This document shows, in pieces, positions 7,166 to 14,163 of a DNA stretch of 17,215 nucleotides (positions are counted from its first letter, which is position 1; each line of letters starts with the position of its first letter). The position numbers and the translations under genes were made by a program. The notes beneath the pieces were generated by a model that was not told the origin of the DNA, ran no database searches, and was given only the letters and a program-made list of their open reading frames with translations. Origin of the DNA: JAMLIO01 sp031412575 (GTDB lineage Bacteria > Bdellovibrionota > Bdellovibrionia > Bdellovibrionales > UBA1609); the NCBI GenBank assembly GCA_031412575.1, contig JANODG010000094.1, positions 1 through 17,215 on the forward strand. The letters run 5' to 3'.

Positions 7166-7193
7166 TTTACAAGAGTAAAGAAATAGATATCAT
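7166..7193 (+). promoter_or_regulatory. Strong promoter candidate for the SWIB/H1-like gene
   Basis: TTTACA (7166-7171) and TATCAT (7188-7193) each match the sigma-70 consensus at 5 of 6 positions and are 16 bp apart. The start would be near 7200, giving a leader of about 34 nt that contains the GGAGGA ribosome binding site. This makes the gene independent of ettA, which ends 5 bp before the -35 box. Confidence 0.6.
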
Positions 7194-7233
7194 TAAAGAT
7201 GAAGTTTAAGCCTTTAATCGGAGGAATTTTTAA

Positions 7234-7656
7234 ATGGCCAAAAAAAAGAAAGCTGCAAAAAAAGCAACTAAGAAAGTAACAAAGAAAGCACCAGCAAAGA
7301 AAAAAGTAGTAAAAGCAAAAGCTGCTAAACCAGCTAAAAAAGCTAAAGCTGCTCCAAAAGCAAAAAAAGTAGTAAAAGCAAAAGCTGCTCCAAAAGCTAA
7401 GACTAAAAGAAAGCCTAACGCTGCTTTCATGAAAGCCTTAATGCCAAGCGCTGCATTAGCACAAGTTGTAGGAACTGCAGCTCTTCCAAGAACTGAAGTT
7501 GTTAAAAAACTTTGGGCTTACATCAAAAAGAACAATCTTCAAGATGCTCAGAACAGAAGAAACATCAATGCTGATGATAAATTAATGCCTATCTTCGGTA
7601 AAAAACAAGTTTCAATGTTTGAAATGACTAAAATTGTAAGTGGTCATTTAAAATAG
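7234..7656 (+). CDS. SWIB-domain protein with histone H1-like lysine-rich tail
   Basis: The product is 140 residues; ATG 7234 follows a strong GGAGGA site. Residues 1-60 are almost only Lys, Ala, Val and Pro, like the C-terminal tail of histone H1 or the chlamydial/bacterial H1-like proteins, and contain a repeated KKVVKAKAA block (23-31 and 44-52). Residues from about 64 to 140 form a SWIB/MDM2-type domain, visible in the wording around LPRTEVVKKLWAYIKKNNLQD, the basic NRRNI loop, and D-x-K-L-x-x-I-F-G-K-K. Such proteins are likely nucleoid-associated: the tail binds DNA by charge, while the SWIB fold may bind a protein partner. The gene has its own promoter and terminator and uses a very A-rich codon set, as expected for high expression. 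A nucleoid compaction role is inference. Confidence 0.9.
   Translation: MAKKKKAAKKATKKVTKKAPAKKKVVKAKAAKPAKKAKAAPKAKKVVKAKAAPKAKTKRKPNAAFMKALMPSAALAQVVGTAALPRTEVVKKLWAYIKKNNLQDAQNRRNINADDKLMPIFGKKQVSMFEMTKIVSGHLK
7301..7389 (+). repeat. 26-bp direct repeat within the lysine-rich tail
   Basis: Bases 7301-7326 are repeated exactly at 7364-7389, a 63-bp (21-codon) offset, so the reading frame is kept. The identity extends over silent positions, implying a recent in-frame duplication rather than only amino-acid constraint. Confidence 0.85.
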
Positions 7657-7680
7657 ATTCTAAGTTTTAATTATTAAATA

Positions 7681-7711
7681 AAAAAAGAGCCTCTTAGTTG
7701 AGGCTTTTTTT
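7681..7711 (+). terminator. Intrinsic terminator after the SWIB gene
   Basis: AGCCTC (7688-7693), loop TTAGTT, GAGGCT (7700-7705) is followed by a T run. An A run before the stem makes the hairpin extendable and usable from either strand. It starts about 25 nt after the stop codon. Confidence 0.92.
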
Positions 7712-7726
7712 ATTTTACGCTATGGT
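7698..7726 (+). promoter_or_regulatory. Possible map promoter overlapping the terminator
   Basis: TTGAGG (7698-7703) and TATGGT (7721-7726) are 17 bp apart, each 4/6 to consensus. The -35 lies in the descending arm of the terminator hairpin. Transcription would begin near 7733-7735, at the map ATG. Weak boxes, so this is tentative, but some promoter must lie in the short space after the terminator unless map depends on read-through. Confidence 0.3.
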
Positions 7727-7734
7727 TGCCGGAT

Positions 7735-8517
7735 ATGAACGCGGATACCAAATCTTTTGTTGAAGGGATGCAAAAAGCTGGGAAGCTTGCTGCGGAAACT
7801 CTTCTGAATGTAAAAAAATATATTAAACCTGGGATTTCTACTCTTGAAATTAACCAAATAGTCCATGATTACACTTTGTCCTCAGGAGCTGTGCCAGCCC
7901 CGCTAGGCTATCACGGGTTTCCCATGTCTGTTTGTACCTCGGTTAATGAATGCATCTGTCACGGGGTTCCTAGAGCAAAAGAGATACTTAAAGACGGCGA
8001 CATCATCAATGTAGATGTCACTTGTATCTTGGACGGTTACTTTGGTGACACTTCAGCGACATTTTATGTGGGCGAGGTTTCCAATGGGGCTAGAAAGCTA
8101 ACGGAAACTGCATATCATTCTATGCATCAAGGAATTCAGCAAGTGTCCCCTGACTCTACGGTAGGCGACATTGGTTACGCCATTCAAAGATATGCAAGTC
8201 GAAAAGGTTTTTACGTTGTCGAAGAAATTGGTGGTCACGGAATCGGCCGAATTTTTCACGACGAACCTTTCGTGCCCTCGATTGGAAAAAAAGGGCAAGG
8301 CTATAAACTAAAACCATGGACCTGCATAACTGTGGAACCGATGGTAAACGAGACTGCGTCGCCTATTATTGAATTTGCTATACCTAATTCTAGCATCAGG
8401 TATTACGAGGCTAAAGATAAGTGTTTATCCGCACAATTCGAACACACAGTCCTAATCACAGATACTGGATACGAAATAATGACCCTGTCTGGCTCTGAAG
8501 TTATAAGCTTCGCCTAA
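7735..8517 (+). CDS. map: Type I methionine aminopeptidase
   Basis: The enzyme removes the N-terminal Met from nascent proteins at the ribosome. The product is 260 residues, as usual for the short type I form without a zinc-finger extension. All five metal ligands are visible: D94 (NVDVT), D105 (GDTSATF), H168 (GGHGIG), E201 (TVEPMV) and E236 (SAQFEHT); H77 in CICHGVP is the conserved substrate-side histidine. ATG 7735 is preferred; a TTG at 7726 is in frame but neither has a ribosome binding site. The conserved domain starts near residue 6, which fits this start. The segment just before the last ligand (residues 216-228) lacks the usual GWT motif of family members, a small divergence. It lies only about 25 nt beyond a strong terminator. 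Confidence 0.95.
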   Translation: MNADTKSFVEGMQKAGKLAAETLLNVKKYIKPGISTLEINQIVHDYTLSSGAVPAPLGYHGFPMSVCTSVNECICHGVPRAKEILKDGDIINVDVTCILDGYFGDTSATFYVGEVSNGARKLTETAYHSMHQGIQQVSPDSTVGDIGYAIQRYASRKGFYVVEEIGGHGIGRIFHDEPFVPSIGKKGQGYKLKPWTCITVEPMVNETASPIIEFAIPNSSIRYYEAKDKCLSAQFEHTVLITDTGYEIMTLSGSEVISFA

Positions 8518-8565
8518 GGGCTAGATTTAAACCTATTACCTTAATGTTCATGGTCGAAGTCTCGA

Positions 8566-8571
8566 TATGAT
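8566..8571 (+). promoter_or_regulatory. -10-like TATGAT just upstream of the OmpA-type gene
   Basis: TATGAT matches the -10 consensus at 5 of 6 positions and ends 3 to 6 nt before the tandem GTG starts at 8575 and 8578. No clear -35 box. If used, the message would start at or next to the start codon. Confidence 0.3.
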
Positions 8572-8574
8572 ACT

Positions 8575-9540
8575 GTGGTGAACGGTCTTATTGCTCTAAT
8601 AATTATTTTTTTAAGCTTAGATGCAAAGGCTTCTAATTCTTTATCCACTGTAAATTCATTCGGTCCCGGAGCTTCCCAAGTTGATTTTACTTCTGTCGAA
8701 ACTGCAAAAACCTTAGATGCTAAAAAATGGAGTATTCTAGGTTTTGTCGACGCATCGACACCTGCATTTAGAGGCTTCTTAGGATTTCAGTATCCATTTG
8801 GTTTTTCAAACCAAGTCGCAAAAATTCAAGCAGCAAAAGAAGAAAAACCTAAAGCCGAAAAAATCGCAGAACAGCCAGTTAAGAAAAAACGTGAGTCTGC
8901 AGTTTTACCTGAAAAGCTAGCACCACCTGTAGTTAGTGTTGAAACCATTAAAGAAGAAACTCCTGAACCGATGACAGTGTCAGACGTTGAAGAACAAGTT
9001 GAAGAACAAGTTGAAGAAGACATGACTGAGGATTTTTTAGAGTCAGCAACTTCAAATGAAGATCCAGCTCCTGTGGCCGAGCAAGTCCCTGTGTTTGAAG
9101 AGCCTGTTGTATTACCTGCGAAACAAGCTTTGATTCAAAGCACACAAGAGTTTGATTCAAATCAAGATGTGTCTGAACTCCCTCCAGAACAACTGAACCA
9201 GAAAATCATTTTGAATAATATTGAGTTTGATTTTGATTCTGCGGAATTTGATTCGGCTTCGAAAGTGGTTTTAGGAAAAGTGTTAAGCTACTTAAAGAAT
9301 AATCCATTTAAATCGCTAGAAATTTGGGGCCACACAGACTTCAAAGGCTCGACTTCATACAATGAAAATTTAGGTTTAAGGCGCGCTCAAGCCGTTTACG
9401 ATTTATTTAAGAAAGCTAAAGTGCCTGGAAGTTTAATGAACTATGATGCGTTTGGCGAGCGTCGCCCTGTATCCTTAGGTTTGTCAGAACAAGACCGCCG
9501 AAAAAACAGACGCGTTGAAATCATTGTGATTCGGGAATAG
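8575..9540 (+). CDS. OmpA-family peptidoglycan-binding protein
   Basis: The product is 321 residues. Start is GTG 8575 or the adjacent GTG 8578; no ribosome binding site. A hydrophobic signal sequence (about residues 5-15) ends near DAKAS. Residues 30-80 are too short for a full OmpA barrel. Residues 85-200 are a Lys/Pro then Glu/Val/Pro-rich linker with a short tandem repeat. Residues 210-321 form an OmpA C-terminal domain: the D-F-D-S-A strand, H-T-D (D255), and N-x-x-L-G-x-x-R-A-x-x-V (263-274) with R270, corresponding to the Asp and Arg that grip diaminopimelate of peptidoglycan, then GERRP and RRKNRRVEI. It should tether an envelope assembly to the cell wall across a long spacer. The next gene follows directly after the stop codon. 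Confidence 0.88.
   Translation: MVNGLIALIIIFLSLDAKASNSLSTVNSFGPGASQVDFTSVETAKTLDAKKWSILGFVDASTPAFRGFLGFQYPFGFSNQVAKIQAAKEEKPKAEKIAEQPVKKKRESAVLPEKLAPPVVSVETIKEETPEPMTVSDVEEQVEEQVEEDMTEDFLESATSNEDPAPVAEQVPVFEEPVVLPAKQALIQSTQEFDSNQDVSELPPEQLNQKIILNNIEFDFDSAEFDSASKVVLGKVLSYLKNNPFKSLEIWGHTDFKGSTSYNENLGLRRAQAVYDLFKKAKVPGSLMNYDAFGERRPVSLGLSEQDRRKNRRVEIIVIRE
8986..9018 (+). repeat. 12-bp tandem repeat in the acidic linker
   Basis: GTTGAAGAACAA occurs at 8986-8997 and 8998-9009 with a partial third copy to 9018, encoding repeated V-E-E-Q. In-frame units like this can change spacer length by slippage. Confidence 0.85.
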
Positions 9541-9549
9541 GTGAGGATT

Positions 9550-10308
9550 ATGAAAAGCTTAAATCCTAAAAAAATAAATTCGTCAAAGCCACTGCTTTCC
9601 GTCAAAATAAAACTATTTACGATTTCAGTGGGTTTGCTGTTTTTCAGTTTTTTATTCCCCGCTCAAGCTCAGGTTTCAGCACCGGCTCAGAGCTCGAAAA
9701 CCAAAGTTAATGAATTTGCTAAGCATGTGCGTGCTTACAAAAAAAATTATTCTTATACTGGTGAATTCGACACTTCGAAGTTTAGATTGATGATCCAAAA
9801 TTCAGACTATTCACCAAAAAATAAAGACTTAACTCGAAGCTTAGCTTCAACGGACACTATTGCAGGTCGATTACTTAGAAACCCGTCTGATGTGTGTGTG
9901 GCCGTGAAGGATAATGCTGGACTTAAATTTTCGAATTCGCCGGTATATGTAGTGTCTGCTCTTAAAAAAGCAAGAGCTATTGATTTCAAAGATAAAGAAT
10001 ATTCTCTAGATAGCGCCCATCACTTTTGGGAAATGTACTTAGCCTACAGAGGGTTTGTGGATATATCCGCGCCCTTAAGCCGCGACGGTGCATTTAGTTT
10101 TTCTAAATTACCTAATGGCGCCATTGTGACTTTAGAGAATGGTTGTAACCCAAACGGTCTTGCAGCCATTCACTGTGATGGCAAATACTACGCGCCAAGG
10201 TTCGTGGACACTAAAAAGCTCGAGGCTCGTCTAAATAATCCTAAAGACCTTCAATGTAAAATTGGTCGCGGTTTTCGTGTGGTTGCCGAAGCTAAACGCT
10301 TTCTATAA
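9550..10308 (+). CDS. Exported protein, possible degenerate cysteine-amidase fold
   Basis: The product is 252 residues from ATG 9550 (AGGA just before it); a GTG at 9541, directly after the previous stop, is an alternative. The signal peptide has a long basic n-region (about 22 residues) and a core to about residue 36, with likely cleavage after PAQA. The mature region is not a family I can name. Its middle and end, SDVCVAV, then a helix ending YRGFVDIS, then LPNGAIVTL and NGLAAIHCDGKYYAP, weakly recall the layout of CHAP/NlpC-P60 amidases (Cys, helix, 'GD.V' strand, 'GH.A...dG' strand), but the usual catalytic His position reads Leu. If this is right it may be inactive. Direct linkage to the OmpA-type gene suggests a cell-wall-related role. 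Confidence 0.7.
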   Translation: MKSLNPKKINSSKPLLSVKIKLFTISVGLLFFSFLFPAQAQVSAPAQSSKTKVNEFAKHVRAYKKNYSYTGEFDTSKFRLMIQNSDYSPKNKDLTRSLASTDTIAGRLLRNPSDVCVAVKDNAGLKFSNSPVYVVSALKKARAIDFKDKEYSLDSAHHFWEMYLAYRGFVDISAPLSRDGAFSFSKLPNGAIVTLENGCNPNGLAAIHCDGKYYAPRFVDTKKLEARLNNPKDLQCKIGRGFRVVAEAKRFL

Positions 10309-10389
10309 ATAAGTTAATTTAATCTATGGTTAACTCCATTTTAATTCAGTTCTCATGGGCCCCATAATCGTACCAGATTGATATGAAAC

Positions 10390-10439
10390 GTCTTAAAAAA
10401 TACAAATTTACTATTAATAATTTCGACAAATTTTAAGAC
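10390..10439. repeat. Inverted repeat upstream of the M15 lipoprotein gene
   Basis: GTCTTAAAA (10390-10398) and TTTTAAGAC (10431-10439) are exact reverse complements separated by 32 AT-rich bases. It lies in the 168-bp gap before the gene at 10477, ending 37 bp upstream. It could be a regulator site or a weak terminator of the preceding operon; there is no T run. Confidence 0.5.
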
Positions 10440-10476
10440 ATTAAACTTGAGTCTCTAGTTAGCCGTAAGTCTAGAC

Positions 10477-11247
10477 ATGAGAGAGTTAAAGTTTTGGATT
10501 CTTGCACCTGTTTTTATTTTCACAGCGGCATGTTCTTTTCAGGATTTAACGGTTGAAAATCTAGGATCTATAGATGACTTCGATGATGTCACTATTGATG
10601 ACGACTTTGAAGCGCCCGAGGAAGAAAAAGAAGAAGAGATCATTGATATGAAACCTCCAGTGCAAGAAACCGCTTCCTTAGAAAATACATTTTTCATTGA
10701 ATCTCAAACGTTTTCATTAGCCCGTGGTCCGGCAAAGCGCTGGGATGGATGTAAACAAAACTATCGTTCTGAGGGCGGATACGACAGTGACCTTAAATGT
10801 GGTCGTGCGTTTATCGAAGAAAAATTTAGTCGAAATCTAAATAAAATATTCTACAAATGCACATTCAGCGCTGCCAAAGACGCAAAATATCCAGATCCAC
10901 AAAAAGTATTTATCAATCACTTAGGCAGTTATAATGATAGATTGGCCCGAGGATCGTCGCGTTTAAGTCATCACGCTTACGCCAGAGCCTTAGACATTAA
11001 AAATTTTAACTTAGTGGACGCTGCCGGAAAAAACTATAAAGTCAGCACTTTGCTTCGAGATTATAATGGCCAGCAAGCCGTTTTTTATGATTCTTTCAGA
11101 CAATGTTGGAAGGATTCTATGCCCTCAAGTTGCAAGCCCAGCGACACTGAATACAAAGGTTCGATCGGGCATACGTCATCGAAGCTTGGTGGCAATTCTC
11201 TTCATAATGATCACATCCATTTATCATTTCCATTGTGTGCGGGGTAA
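10477..11247 (+). CDS. Lipoprotein with M15-type zinc DD-peptidase domain
   Basis: The product is 256 residues, start ATG 10477, no visible ribosome binding site. The signal peptide ends in a lipobox F-T-A-A-C with Cys19, so the protein is membrane-tethered. Residues 30-65 are a strongly acidic, probably disordered spacer. The catalytic domain (about 75-256) carries S-H-H-A-Y-A-R-A-L-D (164-173), matching the SxHxxGxAxD motif of M15 peptidases and extensin-like domains with Ala replacing Gly; H166 and D173 would bind zinc, with the third ligand from H-x-D-H-I-H (243-248), probably H248. Such enzymes cleave D-Ala-containing peptide cross-links or stems of peptidoglycan. Several cysteines suggest disulfides. 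A small exported gene follows after 3 nt. The exact bond cut cannot be told from sequence. Confidence 0.85.
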   Translation: MRELKFWILAPVFIFTAACSFQDLTVENLGSIDDFDDVTIDDDFEAPEEEKEEEIIDMKPPVQETASLENTFFIESQTFSLARGPAKRWDGCKQNYRSEGGYDSDLKCGRAFIEEKFSRNLNKIFYKCTFSAAKDAKYPDPQKVFINHLGSYNDRLARGSSRLSHHAYARALDIKNFNLVDAAGKNYKVSTLLRDYNGQQAVFYDSFRQCWKDSMPSSCKPSDTEYKGSIGHTSSKLGGNSLHNDHIHLSFPLCAG

Positions 11248-11250
11248 TTC

Positions 11251-11697
11251 ATGAAAGCGATAATTATCATATGTTTACAGTTTGTATTTGTTTCGACTTC
11301 ACATGCGAATGATGAAATACAGATCGTTGATCAGACCACGCATAAAGTAAGATTACTTAAAAAAATTAATTTAATAGATGATCAATTCGTTTATCTTACG
11401 GTTCGGGACGAAGGACATGTCCTTGGGCAAAATTTTATCGTGCAACTAAGAGCAAGTTGTAATGGAGAAAGCGACGATTTTACAAAACTTAAAGTTTTAG
11501 ATTCTTTTTCGGTTTGCAATTTAAAACCAGAATCTGTGAAAATAAATAGGAAATCGACGGCTATTGCTTTTTTATCAAAAACTGCAAACATAAATAAATA
11601 TTATGAAGATCTAGCAGATGGAAAGGTAGACCCAAAAGTTGACTGTAATGCCTCGATAGAAATTCAAAAATTTTCGCTCAAAAACATTTGTAAGTGA
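11251..11697 (+). CDS. Small exported disulfide-rich protein, partner of the M15 lipoprotein
   Basis: The product is 148 residues. ATG 11251 comes 3 nt after the stop of the peptidase gene; the GGGG in TGCGGGGTAATTC just upstream may act as a ribosome binding site. The signal peptide (MK then a run of Ile/Val/Phe) should be cut after A19 (SHA). The mature 129 residues are beta-strand-like with four cysteines (70, 89, 132, 147), enough for two disulfides. No family is recognised. It shares length (148), signal-peptide length and a penultimate cysteine at 147 with the small gene at 3379-3825, which also pairs with a zinc peptidase. A role as inhibitor, chaperone or targeting partner of the peptidase is inference. 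Confidence 0.75.
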   Translation: MKAIIIICLQFVFVSTSHANDEIQIVDQTTHKVRLLKKINLIDDQFVYLTVRDEGHVLGQNFIVQLRASCNGESDDFTKLKVLDSFSVCNLKPESVKINRKSTAIAFLSKTANINKYYEDLADGKVDPKVDCNASIEIQKFSLKNICK

Positions 11698-11756
11698 TAA
11701 TTAAGTTTTAGATACTAATGCCGTTTCTTTTTAGACTTAAGATGCCACCCACTAGA

Positions 11757-13829
11757 TTATCGCTTAAGGTAAGCAGAACAAGAATTCGCACTTGCTTCTG
11801 TTAATAAATCCGAATTGTACTTCTGAGCCAGATAGGAAAGTAGTAAAATTTGATAGTATCTTGTGCCGTGGTTTCCTGCTTTAGATCTGTGGTACAAGAA
11901 ATTATCTTTACCAATACGATTTAAAAGTTTTTCGGCGAATTCAGCTTCTTGGGCCCCGCCTTGATCTACTCTGTCATCAGCTCCATTTGTAAGTAAAAAT
12001 ATTTTAACGGTTGTTGATAAAGAATCTAAAATTCGTAAGGGATTTAAACTTTCGACGTAATTCCAAAAAGCATCATCTAAAATATAATTACCTTCCTCAT
12101 CGATGAATGGGGCTAAATCTGAATGTGCAATTCGTCCAAACCAGGCATTCTTAAATATATCTTCAATATCCAAAACCGGCACAACAGGTGCAATGACTCC
12201 AAAATTTGACCCATAGTATCTTGCAAGAAGAAATGATGTTAGCCCACCCCAAGATCTTCCCATGGCAACAACTTCTTCTGCCGATAAATTTAATTTCTTT
12301 TGTAGAAATGAACTTGCTTCGCTGATGTACTTCACCATTTTGTGACGCTGCCTAGAGCCTTTAATGAACCATTCAGCACCCTTTTCACCACCACCAGGCA
12401 TATCCGCTACAAAATAAGCTCCACCAGCTTTTAAAACTGCCTGAACTTCTTTAGACTCCGGCGCATTTTTAATTGAAATCCATCCATAATATCTAATAAA
12501 AACAAATTTAGGTTTTTTGTTTTTGGGCGTAAATAATTTACCTGTAATTTCGGTACCATCTTCAGCTATAAAACTTGTGTGTTCATATTTAAAATCTTCA
12601 GAATTAAAATCTAGAGGCTTTAAATTTTGAAGTTTCTTTAATGAAGATGTTTTTAGATCGATTTCAAGAACATGATCCCCATTCATAACATCGGCATAAA
12701 CTGCGCGTGCAACTTGGCTTTTTGGACCAAACTTAAATCTTCCTAGATCACCGAATGCAGTTAAGCCTAAATCTTTTATCTTTGTCACAATTTCAGTTTT
12801 GTCTTTAAGATTTAAAATTTTTACCGAGACTTCTTGAGTATCTACAGTGTGGTATTGCAAAACTAAAGTGTCATTTATGAGTTCCGCCATATGAAGAACT
12901 CTTTTTGGATCACTGGATACTAGCGTTTCAGCTTTATTTCCCGTTTGGCCTGCGTCTGTTAAGTTATCTAAAACATCAATGGCCTCAATCCCATAAGTGT
13001 CTCCTGCGCGGCTTGTAAGGACTAAAGCTTTGTTTTCGTAAATTCCGACATACACACCAACATATTTATTTCTTGGATAAACAAGTTGCCAGTTTCCAAG
13101 CCTACCATTTTTATTTTTTGTCGCTTTAAACATAGAAAATGTTGTTTTGATGCCTGAATTGAGAGCCAATAGTCTATATGAAATTAAAGTGCGTCCCTGA
13201 TCAACTTCAGTAATCCCGAAGTTTTCGGCATACCCGGGAGCAAAAACAACTTGGTCTTGTCCATTTAATAAACTTTTGTATCTGACTTCAATGATAGGAA
13301 GTTCTTTATTTTGTACTTTTTCTTTATCATTCCAGAAACTGTAATAAAACCCTTGGCTATCAAGACTCCAGCTAAAACCTTCCATACGGTTTATAGCCGC
13401 TTCCGGCAATAAAACCTTCGGAGTGCTTGAAATTGTAATGGCATTCCAGGATTTTAAATCTTGTCCACCTTCAGTTGTATAGTAGGCGACTTTTGATCCA
13501 TCAGGACTAATTTCAAATCCTGACAAAGAATGACCCGCGGGGTGTCCTTCAGAACTTACAAGAACTTTTTCTAAACCTGCAAGATTTCTCCAAATTAAAC
13601 GCCCACCCGAAATATAAATTTTGCCCTTGGAAAAGTTAATAAAATTCGACATCGGTAAAGACGTTGTTAACTGAGAAAATAGCTTTTCTACCTCTGGGCG
13701 CACAAGAGCTTCCGATTGTTTTGAATGATCACTGACAAAATTAGGGTCTATGGCTAAAACTTCTACAGTGATAAGCAGACCAAGTATTGGACATATCAGT
13801 AAACGTCGTAAAAAGTTTAATGAATTCAT
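11757..13829 (-). CDS. Exported prolyl-oligopeptidase family (S9) serine peptidase
   Basis: The product is 690 residues. I chose ATG 13829 because AAGGGG lies 7 nt upstream and it gives a clean signal peptide (MNSLNFLRRLL... cut after VLA); an ATG 33 nt further upstream is in frame but blurs the signal sequence. Residues about 50-420 form repeated WD-like strands (for example EISPDGSKVAYY) of a beta-propeller that gates substrate entry. The C-terminal 270 residues are an alpha/beta hydrolase: G-R-S-W-G-G with nucleophile S526, Asp in GADDRVD (618 or 619) and His in AGNHG (654). The family cuts short peptides, commonly after Pro. Usual length is about 650-720. The gene is alone on its strand; the end converges on the 11251 gene with no clear terminator between. 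Confidence 0.92.
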   Translation of the reverse strand: MNSLNFLRRLLICPILGLLITVEVLAIDPNFVSDHSKQSEALVRPEVEKLFSQLTTSLPMSNFINFSKGKIYISGGRLIWRNLAGLEKVLVSSEGHPAGHSLSGFEISPDGSKVAYYTTEGGQDLKSWNAITISSTPKVLLPEAAINRMEGFSWSLDSQGFYYSFWNDKEKVQNKELPIIEVRYKSLLNGQDQVVFAPGYAENFGITEVDQGRTLISYRLLALNSGIKTTFSMFKATKNKNGRLGNWQLVYPRNKYVGVYVGIYENKALVLTSRAGDTYGIEAIDVLDNLTDAGQTGNKAETLVSSDPKRVLHMAELINDTLVLQYHTVDTQEVSVKILNLKDKTEIVTKIKDLGLTAFGDLGRFKFGPKSQVARAVYADVMNGDHVLEIDLKTSSLKKLQNLKPLDFNSEDFKYEHTSFIAEDGTEITGKLFTPKNKKPKFVFIRYYGWISIKNAPESKEVQAVLKAGGAYFVADMPGGGEKGAEWFIKGSRQRHKMVKYISEASSFLQKKLNLSAEEVVAMGRSWGGLTSFLLARYYGSNFGVIAPVVPVLDIEDIFKNAWFGRIAHSDLAPFIDEEGNYILDDAFWNYVESLNPLRILDSLSTTVKIFLLTNGADDRVDQGGAQEAEFAEKLLNRIGKDNFLYHRSKAGNHGTRYYQILLLSYLAQKYNSDLLTEASANSCSAYLKR

Positions 13830-14163
13830 AATAAAACCCCTTAGAAAGTACCTTGATAACATTAAATTTGTTTAAAGACTAATTTCCATTGCCCTCTTTG
13901 TTACATTGCAAGGACCGTGTCAGTTTCTTTGGCCATTAAAATTCCTTAAAACGAAGATATTATGTATACAATTTAAGCTAGCAAGAGACTCATTTTCATT
14001 ATGACTAAAGACAGCACATTTTTGACATATTATTTTGCCCTTTAACAAGAGCTCTATTATTCTTTCCCCATTACATTTAACGTCGTCGACTGCCATTTAA
14101 ACTCATCTCATTTGGCGATCTCATGACATCACGCTTTAATTTTTAAAAAACCTAGGAGAATTT
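13830..14163. other. Divergent intergenic region between the S9 peptidase and ahcY
   Basis: This 334-bp gap holds the promoters of both genes and no convincing coding sequence. It is AT-rich. Plus-strand promoter-like boxes include TTAAAA-16-TATTAT (13936-13963) and a perfect TTGACA at 14022-14027 without a good -10 at the right distance. CTAGGAG before 14164 is the ahcY ribosome binding site. I looked for the SAH riboswitch that precedes ahcY in many proteobacteria and did not find its conserved core. Confidence 0.6.

Noticed and set aside
7301..7389. Direct repeats as a small CRISPR array
   Set aside because: Only two copies, inside a coding frame with a 63-bp in-frame offset, and encoding a repetitive lysine-rich tail.
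7230..7430. Minus-strand Ala/Phe-rich frame opposite the SWIB gene
   Set aside because: It is the mirror image of the Lys/Ala codons of the H1-like tail and not a real membrane protein.
13863..14163. SAH riboswitch upstream of ahcY
   Set aside because: The conserved GAGGAGCGCUGC-type core is not visible on either strand.
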